A DNA stretch of 64,000 bases. It comes from Dyadobacter sp. CECT 9275 (lineage in GTDB: Bacteria > Bacteroidota > Bacteroidia > Cytophagales > Spirosomataceae). The translations under genes and the position numbers were made by a program. The DNA lies in assembly GCF_907164905.1 (NCBI RefSeq), contig NZ_CAJRAF010000002.1, positions 3,930,001-3,994,000 on the forward strand, given 5' to 3'. Positions 51,916 through 62,500 of this stretch are shown one piece after another. Numbering within the stretch: the stretch's first letter is position 1; every line of letters begins with the position of its first letter. The notes below the pieces were generated by a model. The model was not told where the DNA came from. It made no database searches and saw only the letters and a list, made by a program, of their open reading frames with translations.

Positions 51916-52896
51916 TTGTTTTATTATTTCTCCCGTTTTCTGGTCAGGCTGGCGCTTCCTATTTATCTCAAAAGGCTGTGTGTCATCAATTTGAAAGGAT
52001 TGCCGCAGGGCACGCCTCTGTTACTGGCCTCCAACCATCCCGATTCATTTTTTGATGCGGTGGTAATTGGTTCCGTATTAGAACAACCGATCCATACTCT
52101 GACCCGTGGCGACGTTTTCAAAAAGCCGTCCATTGCGTTCTGGCTCAGGCAGATAAATCTCATTCCGGTTTTTAGAGGTTCGGAAGGAAGGCAATATCTT
52201 AAAAATCATGATATTACTGCACAAGAAAGCCACGACGCACTTAAGAAGGGAGATGCAGTGGTAGTGTTTTCGGAAGGGATATGCGTAAACGAATGGAGGC
52301 TGAGGCCCTTGGGCAAAGGGACTGCCAGGATGGCCTATCAGGTATGGTTTGGAGATGGCGCCCTGGCCGATATGCTGGTGATACCCACGGGAGTAAATTA
52401 TGAACATTTTCGTGGCCCCGGGAAACGGGTTGCCCTGAGATTTGGCGCGGGGATTCATCATACTGAGATGAAAACAAGCCCACAGGATTATGAGAAATGG
52501 CTCCGGGAATTTAATGAGATACTGGACGAGCGCATGAACCGAGAAATCCTTACGTTGGAACCAGTGCTTACAAAGCAGGAGCATCAGGCTAAAATGAATA
52601 ATTTCTTCGGAGATTGTACCCTGCCGAAAGGGGGTAACGTTTTGCAGAAGGCCGCCGGAGCAGCCGGGAGGCTGATCCACAAATCGCTGTACACATTTTT
52701 TGAAAAAAAAGCAGCGAAATTAACGGCCCGGTCAGTCTTTTACGATTCTGTTCTTTTCGGGTTGCTGCTGTATCTGTATCCGCTTATTGTACTGCTTTTG
52801 TCTGGTATCGTAGCTTTGATTTTCGGAGGACTTGCCGGACTCGCGGTATTTGCGGCCCTGCCACTTTTAGCCTGGGCGGGAGCACGTTATCGGTAA
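51916..52896 (+). CDS. PlsC-like 1-acyl-glycerol-3-phosphate acyltransferase
   Basis: A 326-residue membrane-associated acyltransferase. The catalytic motif is LLLASNHPDSFFDAV (His, with the Asp seven residues on, an H-x5-D form seen in this subgroup rather than H-x4-D). The second motif region is PVFRGSEGRQYLKN and a third is VVFSEGICVNEWRLRP. Two C-terminal hydrophobic helices (about 270-320) anchor it. The reading frame has no ATG at its start; the first plausible codon is TTG 51916 after a stop at 51886, giving MFYYFSRFLVRLALPIYLKR. The role is membrane phospholipid or ornithine-lipid synthesis by inference. Confidence 0.8.
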   Translation: MFYYFSRFLVRLALPIYLKRLCVINLKGLPQGTPLLLASNHPDSFFDAVVIGSVLEQPIHTLTRGDVFKKPSIAFWLRQINLIPVFRGSEGRQYLKNHDITAQESHDALKKGDAVVVFSEGICVNEWRLRPLGKGTARMAYQVWFGDGALADMLVIPTGVNYEHFRGPGKRVALRFGAGIHHTEMKTSPQDYEKWLREFNEILDERMNREILTLEPVLTKQEHQAKMNNFFGDCTLPKGGNVLQKAAGAAGRLIHKSLYTFFEKKAAKLTARSVFYDSVLFGLLLYLYPLIVLLLSGIVALIFGGLAGLAVFAALPLLAWAGARYR

Positions 52897-52920
52897 CACG
52901 CGAAGCCGGTAAAACAGAAA

Positions 52921-52957
52921 GGGTGTAAATTTGATCCTCAGCATCAGATTTACACCC
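52921..52957. terminator. Bidirectional terminator between acyltransferase and VOC genes
   Basis: A 15-bp stem with one G-T mismatch (arms GGGTGTAAATTTGAT and ATCAGATTTACACCC) and a 7-base loop. T-rich sequence follows on the minus strand. Confidence 0.78.
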
Positions 52958-52979
52958 TCATTTATCTTAATCGACTGCG

Positions 52980-54035
52980 TTAATCTTTCACACGGTTTAA
53001 GCCCATCGTTTTAAGCATCCAGTCGGGCAACGGATTCTGATGTTTGCGCTTACGGATATCCAGGAACCAGCCTATCTTTTTCAGAATGGGTAACTTATGC
53101 GTTTCAACTAATTCTATAAGTGTACCGTCGGGATCTTCCAGATAGGCAAAGCGCCCGGCCGCAGATTCCATCCCAAATGAAGATTCACTGTCTATAGTAA
53201 AAGGGTATCCTTCGGACTGGAGCCGGGCTTTCAGTGTATCCATGTCCAGTGTATCAAAACACAGGTGGATATAACCGCAATCACCCCAGTAACGGTTTTC
53301 AAACAATTTTTTTGGCGTCCGGTCAAGCGCCTGGAGAAGTTCGATCTGTGTATTTCCCAATAATCTGGAAAAAGCGCCATAGGCCGTAAAATTCTTTCTG
53401 AGCAACACCCTGCGATACCGCTGGCCAGGTATTGCTGTTGGTAAATCTTCAAAAACGCCGGTTTTATCGTAAACCACTTCCAGCTTCCCTAAAAGGTTCT
53501 GATAAAAGCCTATAGATTTATCCATATCCGCAACCCCGACAAACACCCCGGCAACACCGCCGACTGGTTTTGCTGTTTTCTGAAACCAGGACGTATCACT
53601 CGTAATCTGAAATATATTGCCGTAAGGATCATTTCCCCAGAACCCTTCACCTTCGGGAAGCTGCACCACAGGACCTACCGCTTCTTTCGACGCCGCCTTT
53701 ACCCATGCATGTGCCTGTCTGATGTCCCGCGCTTTGAAACGGATGGCATTAATTCCTAAATCACCCATTTCCAGTTTAAAGTTCAGGGGCTGAGACAGTC
53801 GGCTAGTGAACGACCAGATTTCCAGCCCGCCACCTCCCGCCATATTCAATACCAGTGCTGCCTGGCGCGAATGAACTTTGCCGCCGGTATAAGGCGTCAT
53901 GAGGGGCGCCTCCGCTTTCTCATCAAAGACCGGCACATCAAAACCAAGTACGCGACGGTACCATGCCCATGCCTCGGGGACATTCTGAACACCAATACCA
54001 ACTTGCTGTATACCGGAAATTAGTGGGTTACTCAT
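52980..54035 (-). CDS. Two-domain VOC (glyoxalase/bleomycin-resistance) protein
   Basis: A 351-residue cytoplasmic protein with two tandem VOC modules (about 5-150 and 155-315). Each opens with the beta-alpha-beta pattern, IQQVGIGVQNVPEAWAWYRR and GVFVGVADMDKSIGFYQNLL. A metal-binding His (first module GIGVQN lacks His; second has YIHLCFDT) and Glu (DPDGTLIELVE) suggest one active site, probably in the second module. The C-terminal 35 residues are basic. A role as dioxygenase, isomerase or glyoxalase cannot be told. It is alone and is followed on the minus strand by a terminator. Confidence 0.82.
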   Translation of the reverse strand: MSNPLISGIQQVGIGVQNVPEAWAWYRRVLGFDVPVFDEKAEAPLMTPYTGGKVHSRQAALVLNMAGGGGLEIWSFTSRLSQPLNFKLEMGDLGINAIRFKARDIRQAHAWVKAASKEAVGPVVQLPEGEGFWGNDPYGNIFQITSDTSWFQKTAKPVGGVAGVFVGVADMDKSIGFYQNLLGKLEVVYDKTGVFEDLPTAIPGQRYRRVLLRKNFTAYGAFSRLLGNTQIELLQALDRTPKKLFENRYWGDCGYIHLCFDTLDMDTLKARLQSEGYPFTIDSESSFGMESAAGRFAYLEDPDGTLIELVETHKLPILKKIGWFLDIRKRKHQNPLPDWMLKTMGLNRVKD

Positions 54036-54612
54036 TTATAAAAGGGTTTGTAGAAGATTATAAGTATTTACCATGAAGCGGCAATGTTACAAAAATAATG
54101 AGGAAAGTTGGTTAATGAGGAATGAGAATTGGCCCGGCATGTTATTATTCCGCCGGGCGATGGGGTAGTCTGCGGGAAGGGGTATTTCTTTTGCGCAGCA
54201 ACCATAGCCCGGGTGACCGTCTCTGGAACGCCACTATTTCCTGGTAACAGGTACCTGATTGAGATTTAATTTTTACTGATACTTCGGCAGGGTTGGATAT
54301 GATTGAAATGAAAGTGGAAAATTGGTTTTGATGGATTAAATTTGGGATACAGTTACTTGGATTGGCATAGACCTGCAACCCACATGATTACATTTGCGAC
54401 GAGGTTTTATCGTGCAAAAAGTAAAAGTTCGGATCGTTAGTAAAAAAGAGGTTTATCTCGGTAATAATTTTACACAACAATACATCGGGTTGGGCCTAAT
54501 AATTGTTATCTTTAAACTGGAATTTCAGAATAATATTTTAATTTTTTTTGGGACGCATCCAATTTGATGTTTTGCCCGTATATCTAGTGAGCCTGGTCTC
54601 AAATTTTATAGG
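54036..54612. other. 577-base intergenic region with no recognised gene
   Basis: This gap separates the divergent VOC and aroB genes. It contains a perfect 7-bp GCCCGGC/GCCGGGC hairpin (54132-54158) and AT-rich leader sequence before aroB. An open frame of 77 codons on the minus strand (54145-54378) has no family resemblance. I see no tRNA, known riboswitch fold or IS end here. A decayed gene is possible but not shown. Confidence 0.6.
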
Positions 54613-55647
54613 ATGAATCAAACAGTAGAAATTGCCCCCATTGCCGAGAGTATAAAAGCTTTTTTTAGTACCAGAAGTTATTCCAATGCCATCGTGATAG
54701 CCGATAACAATACCAAAAAGCATTGTTATCCATTGATTAAAGAAAGTTTACCAAAGCATAATCTGGTTGTAGTCAAGAGTGGTGAAGAACATAAAACATT
54801 GATTTCCTGTGAATTGATATGGGGAGAGATGACAAAAGCGGAACTGGACAGGCACGCAGTTGTTATCAACATAGGAGGTGGGGTAATTGGAGATATGGGT
54901 GGTTTTTGTGCCTCGGTGTATAAAAGGGGTATTGATTTTATACAAATTCCCACAACTCTCCTGTCTCAGGTAGACGCAAGCGTAGGAGGGAAGTTAGGTA
55001 TTGATTTTCAGGGTTTTAAGAATCATCTGGGGGTATTTAAGTTACCTGAAAGTGTTTTGATAGATCCGGTGTTTTTAAAGTCATTGTCGGAACGGGAGCT
55101 GAGGTCGGGTTTTGCGGAAATTATCAAGCATTGCCTGATAGCAGACGGGGACAAGTGGGAGCAGCTGAGAACGATTGATTTTGAGAGGCAAAACTGGGCG
55201 GACCTGATCGCTCATTCTGTTAAAATTAAAAAATGGGTGGTTGACCAGGACCCGACCGAAAAAGGACTACGGAAGATCTTGAATTTCGGCCATACGCTCG
55301 GACATGCTGTTGAAACTCATTTTCTGAGCAAACCCGCAGGACAGAAACTGCTTCACGGCGAAGCCATTGCGGTGGGTATGATTATGGAAGGGTATATTTC
55401 CAGGAGCAGGAAAATGATTGATAATGAGTTGCTTGATCAAATGGAGGAATTTATTTTTGCAACTTACGGAAAAGTAAATATCAAACCAGACGATGTGGAG
55501 GCAATAATCCAGCATACGCGTCAGGACAAGAAGAATAAGGGTAAAGAAATTCGTTTTTCGTTGCTTAAAGGAGCAGGAGAATGTGCTTTTGATGTAGTGG
55601 TAACAGCGGCAGAAATGCGGAAAGCAATAGCGTATTACATGGCGTAG
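54613..55647 (+). CDS. aroB: 3-dehydroquinate synthase
   Basis: A 344-residue cytoplasmic enzyme that converts DAHP to 3-dehydroquinate in the shikimate pathway. The NAD+-binding block is NIGGGVIGDMGGFCASVYKR. The zinc and catalytic region is IPTTLLSQVDASVGGKLGID, followed by ELRSGFAEIIKHCL and the metal His motif FGHTLGHAVE plus LLHGEAIAVGM. Length is typical. The ATG at 54613 follows AT-rich leader sequence in a 577-base divergent gap. No other aro gene is near. Confidence 0.96.
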   Translation: MNQTVEIAPIAESIKAFFSTRSYSNAIVIADNNTKKHCYPLIKESLPKHNLVVVKSGEEHKTLISCELIWGEMTKAELDRHAVVINIGGGVIGDMGGFCASVYKRGIDFIQIPTTLLSQVDASVGGKLGIDFQGFKNHLGVFKLPESVLIDPVFLKSLSERELRSGFAEIIKHCLIADGDKWEQLRTIDFERQNWADLIAHSVKIKKWVVDQDPTEKGLRKILNFGHTLGHAVETHFLSKPAGQKLLHGEAIAVGMIMEGYISRSRKMIDNELLDQMEEFIFATYGKVNIKPDDVEAIIQHTRQDKKNKGKEIRFSLLKGAGECAFDVVVTAAEMRKAIAYYMA

Positions 55648-55735
55648 AAATTAGTTGTGAGGTGCGCTATTGAAGTTTTTTGGGAGTTTTCGGCTTTAAT
55701 CTAACTATTTAATCTCACCTCATAATTCGTTTGAT

Positions 55736-56305
55736 ATGCGTAGATTTATTTTACCTTTTGCAGCTTTACTCGTAGTTATTGTCGTAGCAGGATGTTCAAG
55801 TGGACGTAAAGTTTTTGTAGAACACGACTATAGCTATGAAACCAATTTTAAAGATTATTCTTCATACACCTTTCTGGAATGTGAGCGGGATACCAATAAT
55901 CTTTGTACAGAAATATATGAGGCCATCCGCCGGCAGATGCAGGTAAGAGGCTACAAACTTACCGCCGAAAAACCAACCCTGCTTGTTAATTATGGTATCT
56001 TTTACGACAATCTGAGATACCAGGGGTATATGCAGCCGGTAATCAAAAACTGGGTGGATACAGAAAACGATGGCTTCAGATACGAACCGATAAAATATGC
56101 GCTTGACAAAGGCACGTTGATTGTCTCTCTGATCGACGCAGAAAGTGATCAGGTGGTATGGAGAGGTTATGCCTCAGGAATTTTCAAAGGAAGTGAAAAT
56201 TCCAATAACCACTACCGAAGTGTCGTCCGGAGGATTTTTGACCAGTACCCGCTCTTCGCCAAAGGCTACGACCCCCGCAGGTATAGCGAACAAGTAGGAC
56301 GCTGA
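55736..56305 (+). CDS. DUF4136 lipoprotein
   Basis: A 189-residue lipoprotein with lipobox VVAGC (Cys about 20). The mature part opens with VEHDYSYETNFKDYSSYTFL, then IYEAIRRQMQVRGYKLT, the DUF4136 core. DUF4136 proteins are outer-membrane or periplasmic lipoproteins of unknown role, frequent in Bacteroidota. It lies 88 bases after aroB on the same strand and may be co-transcribed. Its 3' side is followed by a palindromic tandem repeat and the convergent mraY gene. Confidence 0.85.
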   Translation: MRRFILPFAALLVVIVVAGCSSGRKVFVEHDYSYETNFKDYSSYTFLECERDTNNLCTEIYEAIRRQMQVRGYKLTAEKPTLLVNYGIFYDNLRYQGYMQPVIKNWVDTENDGFRYEPIKYALDKGTLIVSLIDAESDQVVWRGYASGIFKGSENSNNHYRSVVRRIFDQYPLFAKGYDPRRYSEQVGR

Positions 56306-56322
56306 GGAAGTATGCAGTTTTG

Positions 56323-56374
56323 AGTAGGCAGTCGTCGGTACGTTTCCCATGGCTGCATACTGCCTACTGTGAAC
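56323..56374. repeat. Palindromic repeat unit A
   Basis: A unit of about 52 bases starting AGTAGGCAGT and ending ACTGCCTACTGTGAAC, so its ends form a 10-bp inverted repeat. A diverged copy follows at 56389. It lies between the convergent DUF4136 and mraY genes. Confidence 0.7.
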
Positions 56375-56388
56375 CGCCTACTAATTTA

Positions 56389-56444
56389 AGTAAGCAGTCT
56401 GCGGTACGTTTCACATAGATGGATGCGTACTGCCTACTTTGAAC
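56389..56444. repeat. Palindromic repeat unit B
   Basis: A diverged copy of unit A, starting AGTAAGCAGT and ending ACTGCCTACTTTGAAC, sharing the internal GCGGTACGTTTC/TCGGTACGTTTC core. Both copies can fold as hairpins; the pair may act as an intergenic terminator or as a scattered genomic repeat family. Confidence 0.7.
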
Positions 56445-56472
56445 TGCAAACTCAAAACCTCCTACTCAAAAA

Positions 56473-57687
56473 CTACCTGAGCTTAAGTGTAACCAGTGTG
56501 ACAATTGCCAGTATAATGCCTACGATCCAGAAACGGGTGACGATTTTTGCTTCGTGAATGCCTTTCTTCTGGTAGTGGTGATGCAGGGGAGCCATTAACA
56601 GGATACGACGTCCTTCGCCATATTTCCTTTTAGTATATTTAAAATAACTGACCTGCATAATTACGGAGATGTTTTCCGCGATGAAGATACCGCACATACA
56701 CGGTATGAGCCATTCTTTACGGATAGCCAACGCAACAACGGCAATTACGCCGCCGAGCATGAGGCTCCCTGTATCACCCATAAATACTTGAGCCGGATAC
56801 GAATTGTACCACAAAAATCCGACGCATGCCCCAATAAAGGCAGCGCAGAAAATAACCAGTTCTCCTGAGTTGGGGATGTACATGATGTTAAGGTACTGCG
56901 AGAATTTTGTATTTCCGGACAGATACGCAAGTACTCCCAGCGTAAGCGCAATAATCCCCGAAACACCGGCAGCAAGCCCGTCGATACCGTCTGTAATATT
57001 GGCCCCGTTGGATATGGCTGTGATGATGATAATAGCTACAAGGGTGTAAATTACCCAGGTATACTCATCAGGAAGCCAGCCAAAAAGCAGCCATTTATAG
57101 TCAAATTCGTTATTCTTAAAAAATGGAAAGGTAGTGACCGTCGGGTGAATGATGTCCTTGTAGCGCTGTACTTCTCCCAGATTTGAACTGATCAACGGTT
57201 TTTCATACATCCGAATGCGCACATGGTCATTGAAAGAAAGGGTTAACCCCACAATTAATCCAAGACCAACCTGCCCTACAATTTTGAATCGGCCGTGCAG
57301 CCCGTCCTTGTTGTTCCTGAATTTTTTGAGGTAATCGTCCACAAAACCAATCATGCCGGTCCATATTGCCGTAATGATCAGCAGCACAATATACACGTTG
57401 CTTAGCTTGGCAAAGAGTAAAACAGGAATAAGTAATGAAGCAAGTATGATGAAACCACCCATAGTAGGAGTTCCTGCTTTTTCCATCTGCCCTGCCAGTC
57501 CCAGATCACGTATGGATTCTCCCATCTGCTTTCTTCGCAGGAGGTTTATAATCGATTTCCCGTAGGTTGCAGCAATTGCCAGAGACAATACCGTTGCGCC
57601 CAAAGCACGAAAGGATATGTACTGGAAAACCCCTGCTCCGGGAACGTTAAACTGTTTGTCCAGATAATCGAATAGATAATATAGCAT
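56473..57687 (-). CDS. mraY: Phospho-N-acetylmuramoyl-pentapeptide transferase
   Basis: A 404-residue polytopic inner-membrane enzyme that attaches phospho-MurNAc-pentapeptide to undecaprenyl phosphate, making lipid I. About ten hydrophobic helices are seen. Family motifs are [28 protein letters not shown], the catalytic [17 protein letters not shown] and the His-rich [16 protein letters not shown]. The ATG at 57687 gives the usual Bacteroidota opening [13 protein letters not shown]; an ATG at 57735 adds 16 unsupported residues. The insert at about 175-215 (phylum-typical) is retained. It lies outside a dcw cluster: no murE, murD or ftsW is adjacent. Confidence 0.97.
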   Translation of the reverse strand: MLYYLFDYLDKQFNVPGAGVFQYISFRALGATVLSLAIAATYGKSIINLLRRKQMGESIRDLGLAGQMEKAGTPTMGGFIILASLLIPVLLFAKLSNVYIVLLIITAIWTGMIGFVDDYLKKFRNNKDGLHGRFKIVGQVGLGLIVGLTLSFNDHVRIRMYEKPLISSNLGEVQRYKDIIHPTVTTFPFFKNNEFDYKWLLFGWLPDEYTWVIYTLVAIIIITAISNGANITDGIDGLAAGVSGIIALTLGVLAYLSGNTKFSQYLNIMYIPNSGELVIFCAAFIGACVGFLWYNSYPAQVFMGDTGSLMLGGVIAVVALAIRKEWLIPCMCGIFIAENISVIMQVSYFKYTKRKYGEGRRILLMAPLHHHYQKKGIHEAKIVTRFWIVGIILAIVTLVTLKLR

Positions 57688-57769
57688 GCAACAAGGTACA
57701 ATTGGGATGACAATTGCAAAGTTGCTTCTTTTCACAGACTGTGCAAAAGGGAAAGGCTTATTTTGAAAA

Positions 57770-57815
57770 CAAAAGCGGATAAATCAAGAGTTACCTGTTA
57801 ATCTATCCGCTTTTG
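57770..57815 (-). terminator. Terminator after the susCD operon
   Basis: A 12-bp perfect stem (CAAAAGCGGATA/TATCCGCTTTTG) with a 22-base loop, ending in T-rich sequence on the minus strand after the susD stop. Confidence 0.72.
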
Positions 57816-57872
57816 ATGTACTTAAAACTGTTAATGCCGGTTATGGTATATCCGTGTAGGTCAGGTTCATCA

Positions 57873-59468
57873 TCAGTTCCAGCTGTTGGCTATGTCTTTC
57901 GCTACATTAGGATTGTAATTTTTTTCCACATCGGGAATAGGGAACAGTACGTTTTTGTCCTGGAATGGCTGTCTGCCATCACCCGGCTCTGCTGCCCTTT
58001 GTGCATTGATGGTTTCCTTAGCGATTCCCCAACGGATAAGGTCAAAGTATCTGAGCTGCTCGCCGGTAAGTTCCAGCTGTCTTTCCCGTTTGAGCAGGCT
58101 CATAGCTTCGGCCTGAGAACCCAGAGTGGTGTAGGTAAAGGCCCCCGAACGCTGCCTTACCTTATTGATCAGATTCAGCGGTTCTGTTCCAGTATTTCCC
58201 TGCTGAATGTAGGCCTCCGCAAGCATCAGCAGCACATCGGCATACCGGATCACCTGGCCGTTAATTGAGCTTTGCGGTCCGCCATAGGACGCTACATCCT
58301 CGTAATACTGGTATTTTCTCCATACATAGTATCCCTGCGGATCACTCGTATTGAAGGGAAAGGAAATTTTGCCTTCTGCACATTTGTCACAGTAGGTAGT
58401 ATCACCTCCGCTAGGCTTATTGCCATAAAATGTAAACTTGGCCCTTGGATCTACATAAGTAGTACCCGTTTGCGGATTGGAGTACTGGAAGGCTTTTACA
58501 ACGGTGGTGGGGATATAAACGTTAAACCAGTCCTTAAAACCATATTCCTGTGCGCGGTCTGAGTGGGTGGCCTTACCACCCCAGGTTTCCTGTCCGCCGA
58601 AAACATAGTACTGATTACCTATACCCCAGTCGGTCCATTTGGCATTCATGATCTGGAATATGTTTTCAGGACTGCTTTGATTTTCAGAACTGAACAAATT
58701 GTCATATACCGGGTCAAGCGCATAGGTATAGGGCGCGGTGGTCAATTGGGCCAGGGTGCTTTGTGCAAGCGCCCATTTCTTTTGGTACAGATAGGACTTA
58801 CCTAGTAGCGCAATGGCTGCTCCCTTAGTTGCCCTGCCAAGGCCTGTGGCGGCATCGTAGGTTACAGGAAGATCAGCGGCTGCCAGGGCAAGGTCACTTT
58901 CAATGAAAGACCATATTGCCTGTACTGATGAACGGCTTGCATAATTGTTAGCGACGGTACTGTCATAGGCGGTGATGAGCGGTGCTCTTCCCCAAAGGTT
59001 CACAATATTAAAATAGGCGTAGGACCGCAAGAACCGGGCTTCGGCTATATATTGTTTGGCCTTGGCTTCGTCTGCTGCGGTGGTAGGTTGCCATACATTG
59101 GCCCTGTCTATTACCACATTGGCCCGTAGAACCAGGCGATAGAGGCTGTTCCACAATTGGGCTATCTGTGCCTGGCTGGTACCAAATGAGTAGTCGGCAA
59201 GCTGCGCCATGTCACCTTGCAGGTTGGTCGTTTTCTTGGCTTCGTAGCCCAGCAGGTCAAAAATGAAGTAATATTCTCTGGACCATAAGCCGTTATGCAG
59301 CAAAGTGGCATAGGTGGCTACAACCGCCTGGTTAAGTCCGTCGGCGGAAGTAAAATAGGTTGAGAAATCGTAACTGCTCTGGCTGGTAAGGTCCAGTTTT
59401 GATTTGTCGCAGCCTGCAATATTTACAGCAGACATCAATAGCAGACAATAGAAAATAATTCTTTTCAT
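57873..59468 (-). CDS. SusD/RagB-type nutrient-binding outer-membrane lipoprotein
   Basis: A 531-residue lipoprotein with lipobox VNIAGC (Cys about 20). The fold pattern of SusD is clear: an N-terminal helical pair (FSTYFTSADGLNQAVVATYA), the conserved AEARFLRSYAYFNIVNLWG with downstream TPR-like helices, and the C-terminal ADVLLMLAEAYIQQGNTG and ERQLELTGEQLRYFDLIRWG motifs. It sits on the outer surface and caps the adjacent SusC barrel, delivering glycan or other substrates. The substrate is unknown; no sulfatase or glycoside hydrolase is in the window. It follows susC after 33 bases. Confidence 0.95.
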   Translation of the reverse strand: MKRIIFYCLLLMSAVNIAGCDKSKLDLTSQSSYDFSTYFTSADGLNQAVVATYATLLHNGLWSREYYFIFDLLGYEAKKTTNLQGDMAQLADYSFGTSQAQIAQLWNSLYRLVLRANVVIDRANVWQPTTAADEAKAKQYIAEARFLRSYAYFNIVNLWGRAPLITAYDSTVANNYASRSSVQAIWSFIESDLALAAADLPVTYDAATGLGRATKGAAIALLGKSYLYQKKWALAQSTLAQLTTAPYTYALDPVYDNLFSSENQSSPENIFQIMNAKWTDWGIGNQYYVFGGQETWGGKATHSDRAQEYGFKDWFNVYIPTTVVKAFQYSNPQTGTTYVDPRAKFTFYGNKPSGGDTTYCDKCAEGKISFPFNTSDPQGYYVWRKYQYYEDVASYGGPQSSINGQVIRYADVLLMLAEAYIQQGNTGTEPLNLINKVRQRSGAFTYTTLGSQAEAMSLLKRERQLELTGEQLRYFDLIRWGIAKETINAQRAAEPGDGRQPFQDKNVLFPIPDVEKNYNPNVAKDIANSWN

Positions 59469-59501
59469 ATCAATATTTTTAATTAGTATCTAGCCTAAAT
59501 A

Positions 59502-62500
59502 TTAGAATCCAAGTTGTAAGCCGCATAGGAAAGTACGGGGCTGAGGAAGTTGCAGCCTGTCGTCGATACCGCGGGAGAAGATGTAACTGCCTCCGTTTTG
59601 AGTACTTACTTCAGGATCGTATCCTTTGTACTTGGTAACGGTTAACAAATTCTGCGCGGCCACATAAATCCTTATCTTGTTGAATATCTTACCGTTGCCA
59701 ATGCCGCTGATTACCTGTTGAGGTAAAGTATAACCGAGCGTGACATTCCTCAGGCGCAGGTAATTACCGCTTTCGAGCCACCAGTCAGAGGGGCGCAGGT
59801 TACCATCTCCGGTTGCACTTTGTCCTGCTCTGGGCAGAGAGGCAACATCACCGGGTTTCTGCCATCTGTCCAGAATAGCCGTTGAGGCGTTGTGACCGGT
59901 CGATTCATTTTCTGTAACAAATTTGAATGCATTTAATAACTTAAGGCCTGCCACCCCGGATACGACCAGGTTGAGATCAAAACTCATGAAATTAACGCCT
60001 GCATTGAACCCGTATACATATTTAGGGATTGGATTCCCCAGTATCTTCTGGTCTGTTGAAGTTACCTTGCCGTCGCCGTCGATGTCCTTAAAAATGAAAT
60101 CACCGGGCAACAAACCAGCCTGATAGACGGTAGCGGCATCACCGCTTTTTTCAGCAGCCATTTTATTGAGGGCATCAATTTCCGCCTGGTCTTTGGCAAC
60201 ATGGTCCACATTGTATCCATAAAATGAACCGATTGGAGATCCTGCCGCAGTGTAGGTAAATGTTGGTAAATTACTGAATGCCCCTGCCTGAATCGGTGCT
60301 GCAAATTCACTTCCCAGGGAATTAACAACATTTTTATTATAGGCCAGGTTGGCACTGACGTTGTAGGTAAGCCCTTTTTCGTTTCCGCCACGGTACCCAA
60401 CAGTGAATTCAATGCCTTTGTTTTGAGCACTTGCCGCGTTGGCGTATTTACTGGGCTGGCCGCCGCTGTTTGAGGCTCCGGTACTTCCTGCAACGGGTAC
60501 GCTTACGAGCAAGCCGCTACTTTTCCGGTTGTACCAGTCGATGGTTACGCTTAATTTATTGTTCAAAAAAGCAAGGTCAAGTCCTACGTCGGTTTGGTCT
60601 GTGGATTCCCACTTGATATTGGGGTTAGACAAAGTATTGATGGTGGTTCCCGGATAAAAACCTTCATTGGTTCCCAGGGAATAAACCAGGTTACCATTCG
60701 GACTGCCACTGAAGGTAAGTACCGAAGTAACGCCTGTTGTCGGGATTGTGTTGTTACCTGTGCGACCAAGTCCGACCCTCAGCTTACCATCACTAAGAAA
60801 GTTCAGACTGCTTTTCAGGAAATCTTCATCAATGAACCGCCATGCAACACCCAGTCCATAAAAATTACCAAACCGGTTGTTTGCACCGAAGTTGGAAGCA
60901 CCGTCACGTCTGTAACTTCCTGATAATATGTATTTATCCTGGAAGGAGTAAACAGCACGGCCAAAATAGGAGATAATAGACGAGCGGGCATAACCATAGG
61001 ATGTTCCGGTGACCGCCTGCGACTGGGCAACGCTGATATTCTGAATACTGTTGTTCGGGATGCTGGTACCTGTTGCGTTCAGTCCTGAGGAATGGCCGGG
61101 ATCAAGGTAGCTGTTACCGATGGTTGCCGAAATATTGTGGTTACCAAAGGTGCGGTTGTAAGAGAAATAGTTCTCAATGGTATAAAAGGAATAGCTGTTG
61201 TAGCCAAGTGTTGCCTGTTGAGGCTGAGTAAGGTTGTTACCTCCTGCATAGGCATACTGGTAGCTATTGGTTTTTCCTCCGCCAATCTCGGCTGAAAGCT
61301 GGGTCCTAAACCGCAATCCGGCGAAAAGGTCTACCTCTGCGAACACCTGCGGAAAAAATACGAATCCGCTGGTCACCGGTTTGTTCAGGTTGATGGCCGC
61401 CAGTGGGTTGTTACCATTGCTGAAATCGTCTACGTTGGTCGTATTGGAATAACCTCCCAAAACGGAAGAATCAAAAATTGGCTTATAGGGCGCATAATAA
61501 ACAGCGTCGGAAATGCTGGCCAGCTGACCTACATCTTTTACGTATCTGATATTCAAAGCTTGACCCAGATGGAAACGGCCCAGCGTTTCGTCCAGGCTGA
61601 ACCGGGCATTTACCCGTTTGTCAGTATAGTTTTTTACAATAGCCTGTTGGTTTATATAACTCAGTGAAAAATTGTAGTTAACCTTTTCGCTGCCTCCGCT
61701 AATGTTGATGTCATTTTGAGATACCAACGCGGAACGGAAAATCTCGTTTTGCCAGTCGGCTCTGTCCTGCAATACTTCGGAGGTATTGAATTTCGCAGGT
61801 AAAACAGAATTGGTTGTAGCGGCGAAATCTTTTAACAAGTCCACATACTGGGATGCGTTAAGCAGATCCAGTTTTTTCCATGCCTTTGCAACGCCCCACT
61901 GAGAATTGAAATTGATCTTGGGCGTACCCGAGCGTCCTTTTCTGGTGGTGATAATGACAACGCCATTGGCTGCTGCCGAACCATATATCGCGGTGGAAGA
62001 GGCGTCTTTCAGGATGGTAATATTCTCGATATCCTGTGTTCCGAGGGTATTGAACATGGTTTTGCTTCCCTGGATACCATCAATTACATACAGCGGATCC
62101 ACTCCGGTAAATGAGCCGGTTCCCCGGATGAGTATCTGGGCGTCGGAGCCTGGGGTACCATTGGATTGCAGCACTTGCACGCCGGCAGACTTTCCGATCA
62201 GAAGCTGGGAAGGGTTGGTAGCCGTTGTTGATCCGGCATCTTTTGCGTTCACCATATCCACGGAACCAACCAGTTCTTTTTTCCGGGAAGTACCGTAACC
62301 GATCACCACCACTTCGCTCAGTGCCTGATCACTAGGCTCCAGGCTCAGATTGAAGACGACCCGATCACCTACCGGAAGTTCCTGGGATTTGTAACCTAAA
62401 AAACTGAAGACAAGAATAGTGGCTTTGTCGGTCACCTCAAGTTCAAAATTGCCGTTTACATCTGTGATGGTACCTTGCTGAGTACCCTTTATGAGCACGC

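Noticed and set aside
54145..54378. 77-codon open frame in the large gap before aroB
   Set aside because: No recognisable domain or signal, and its end overlaps a hairpin. A decayed gene cannot be excluded, but there is nothing to support a coding call.
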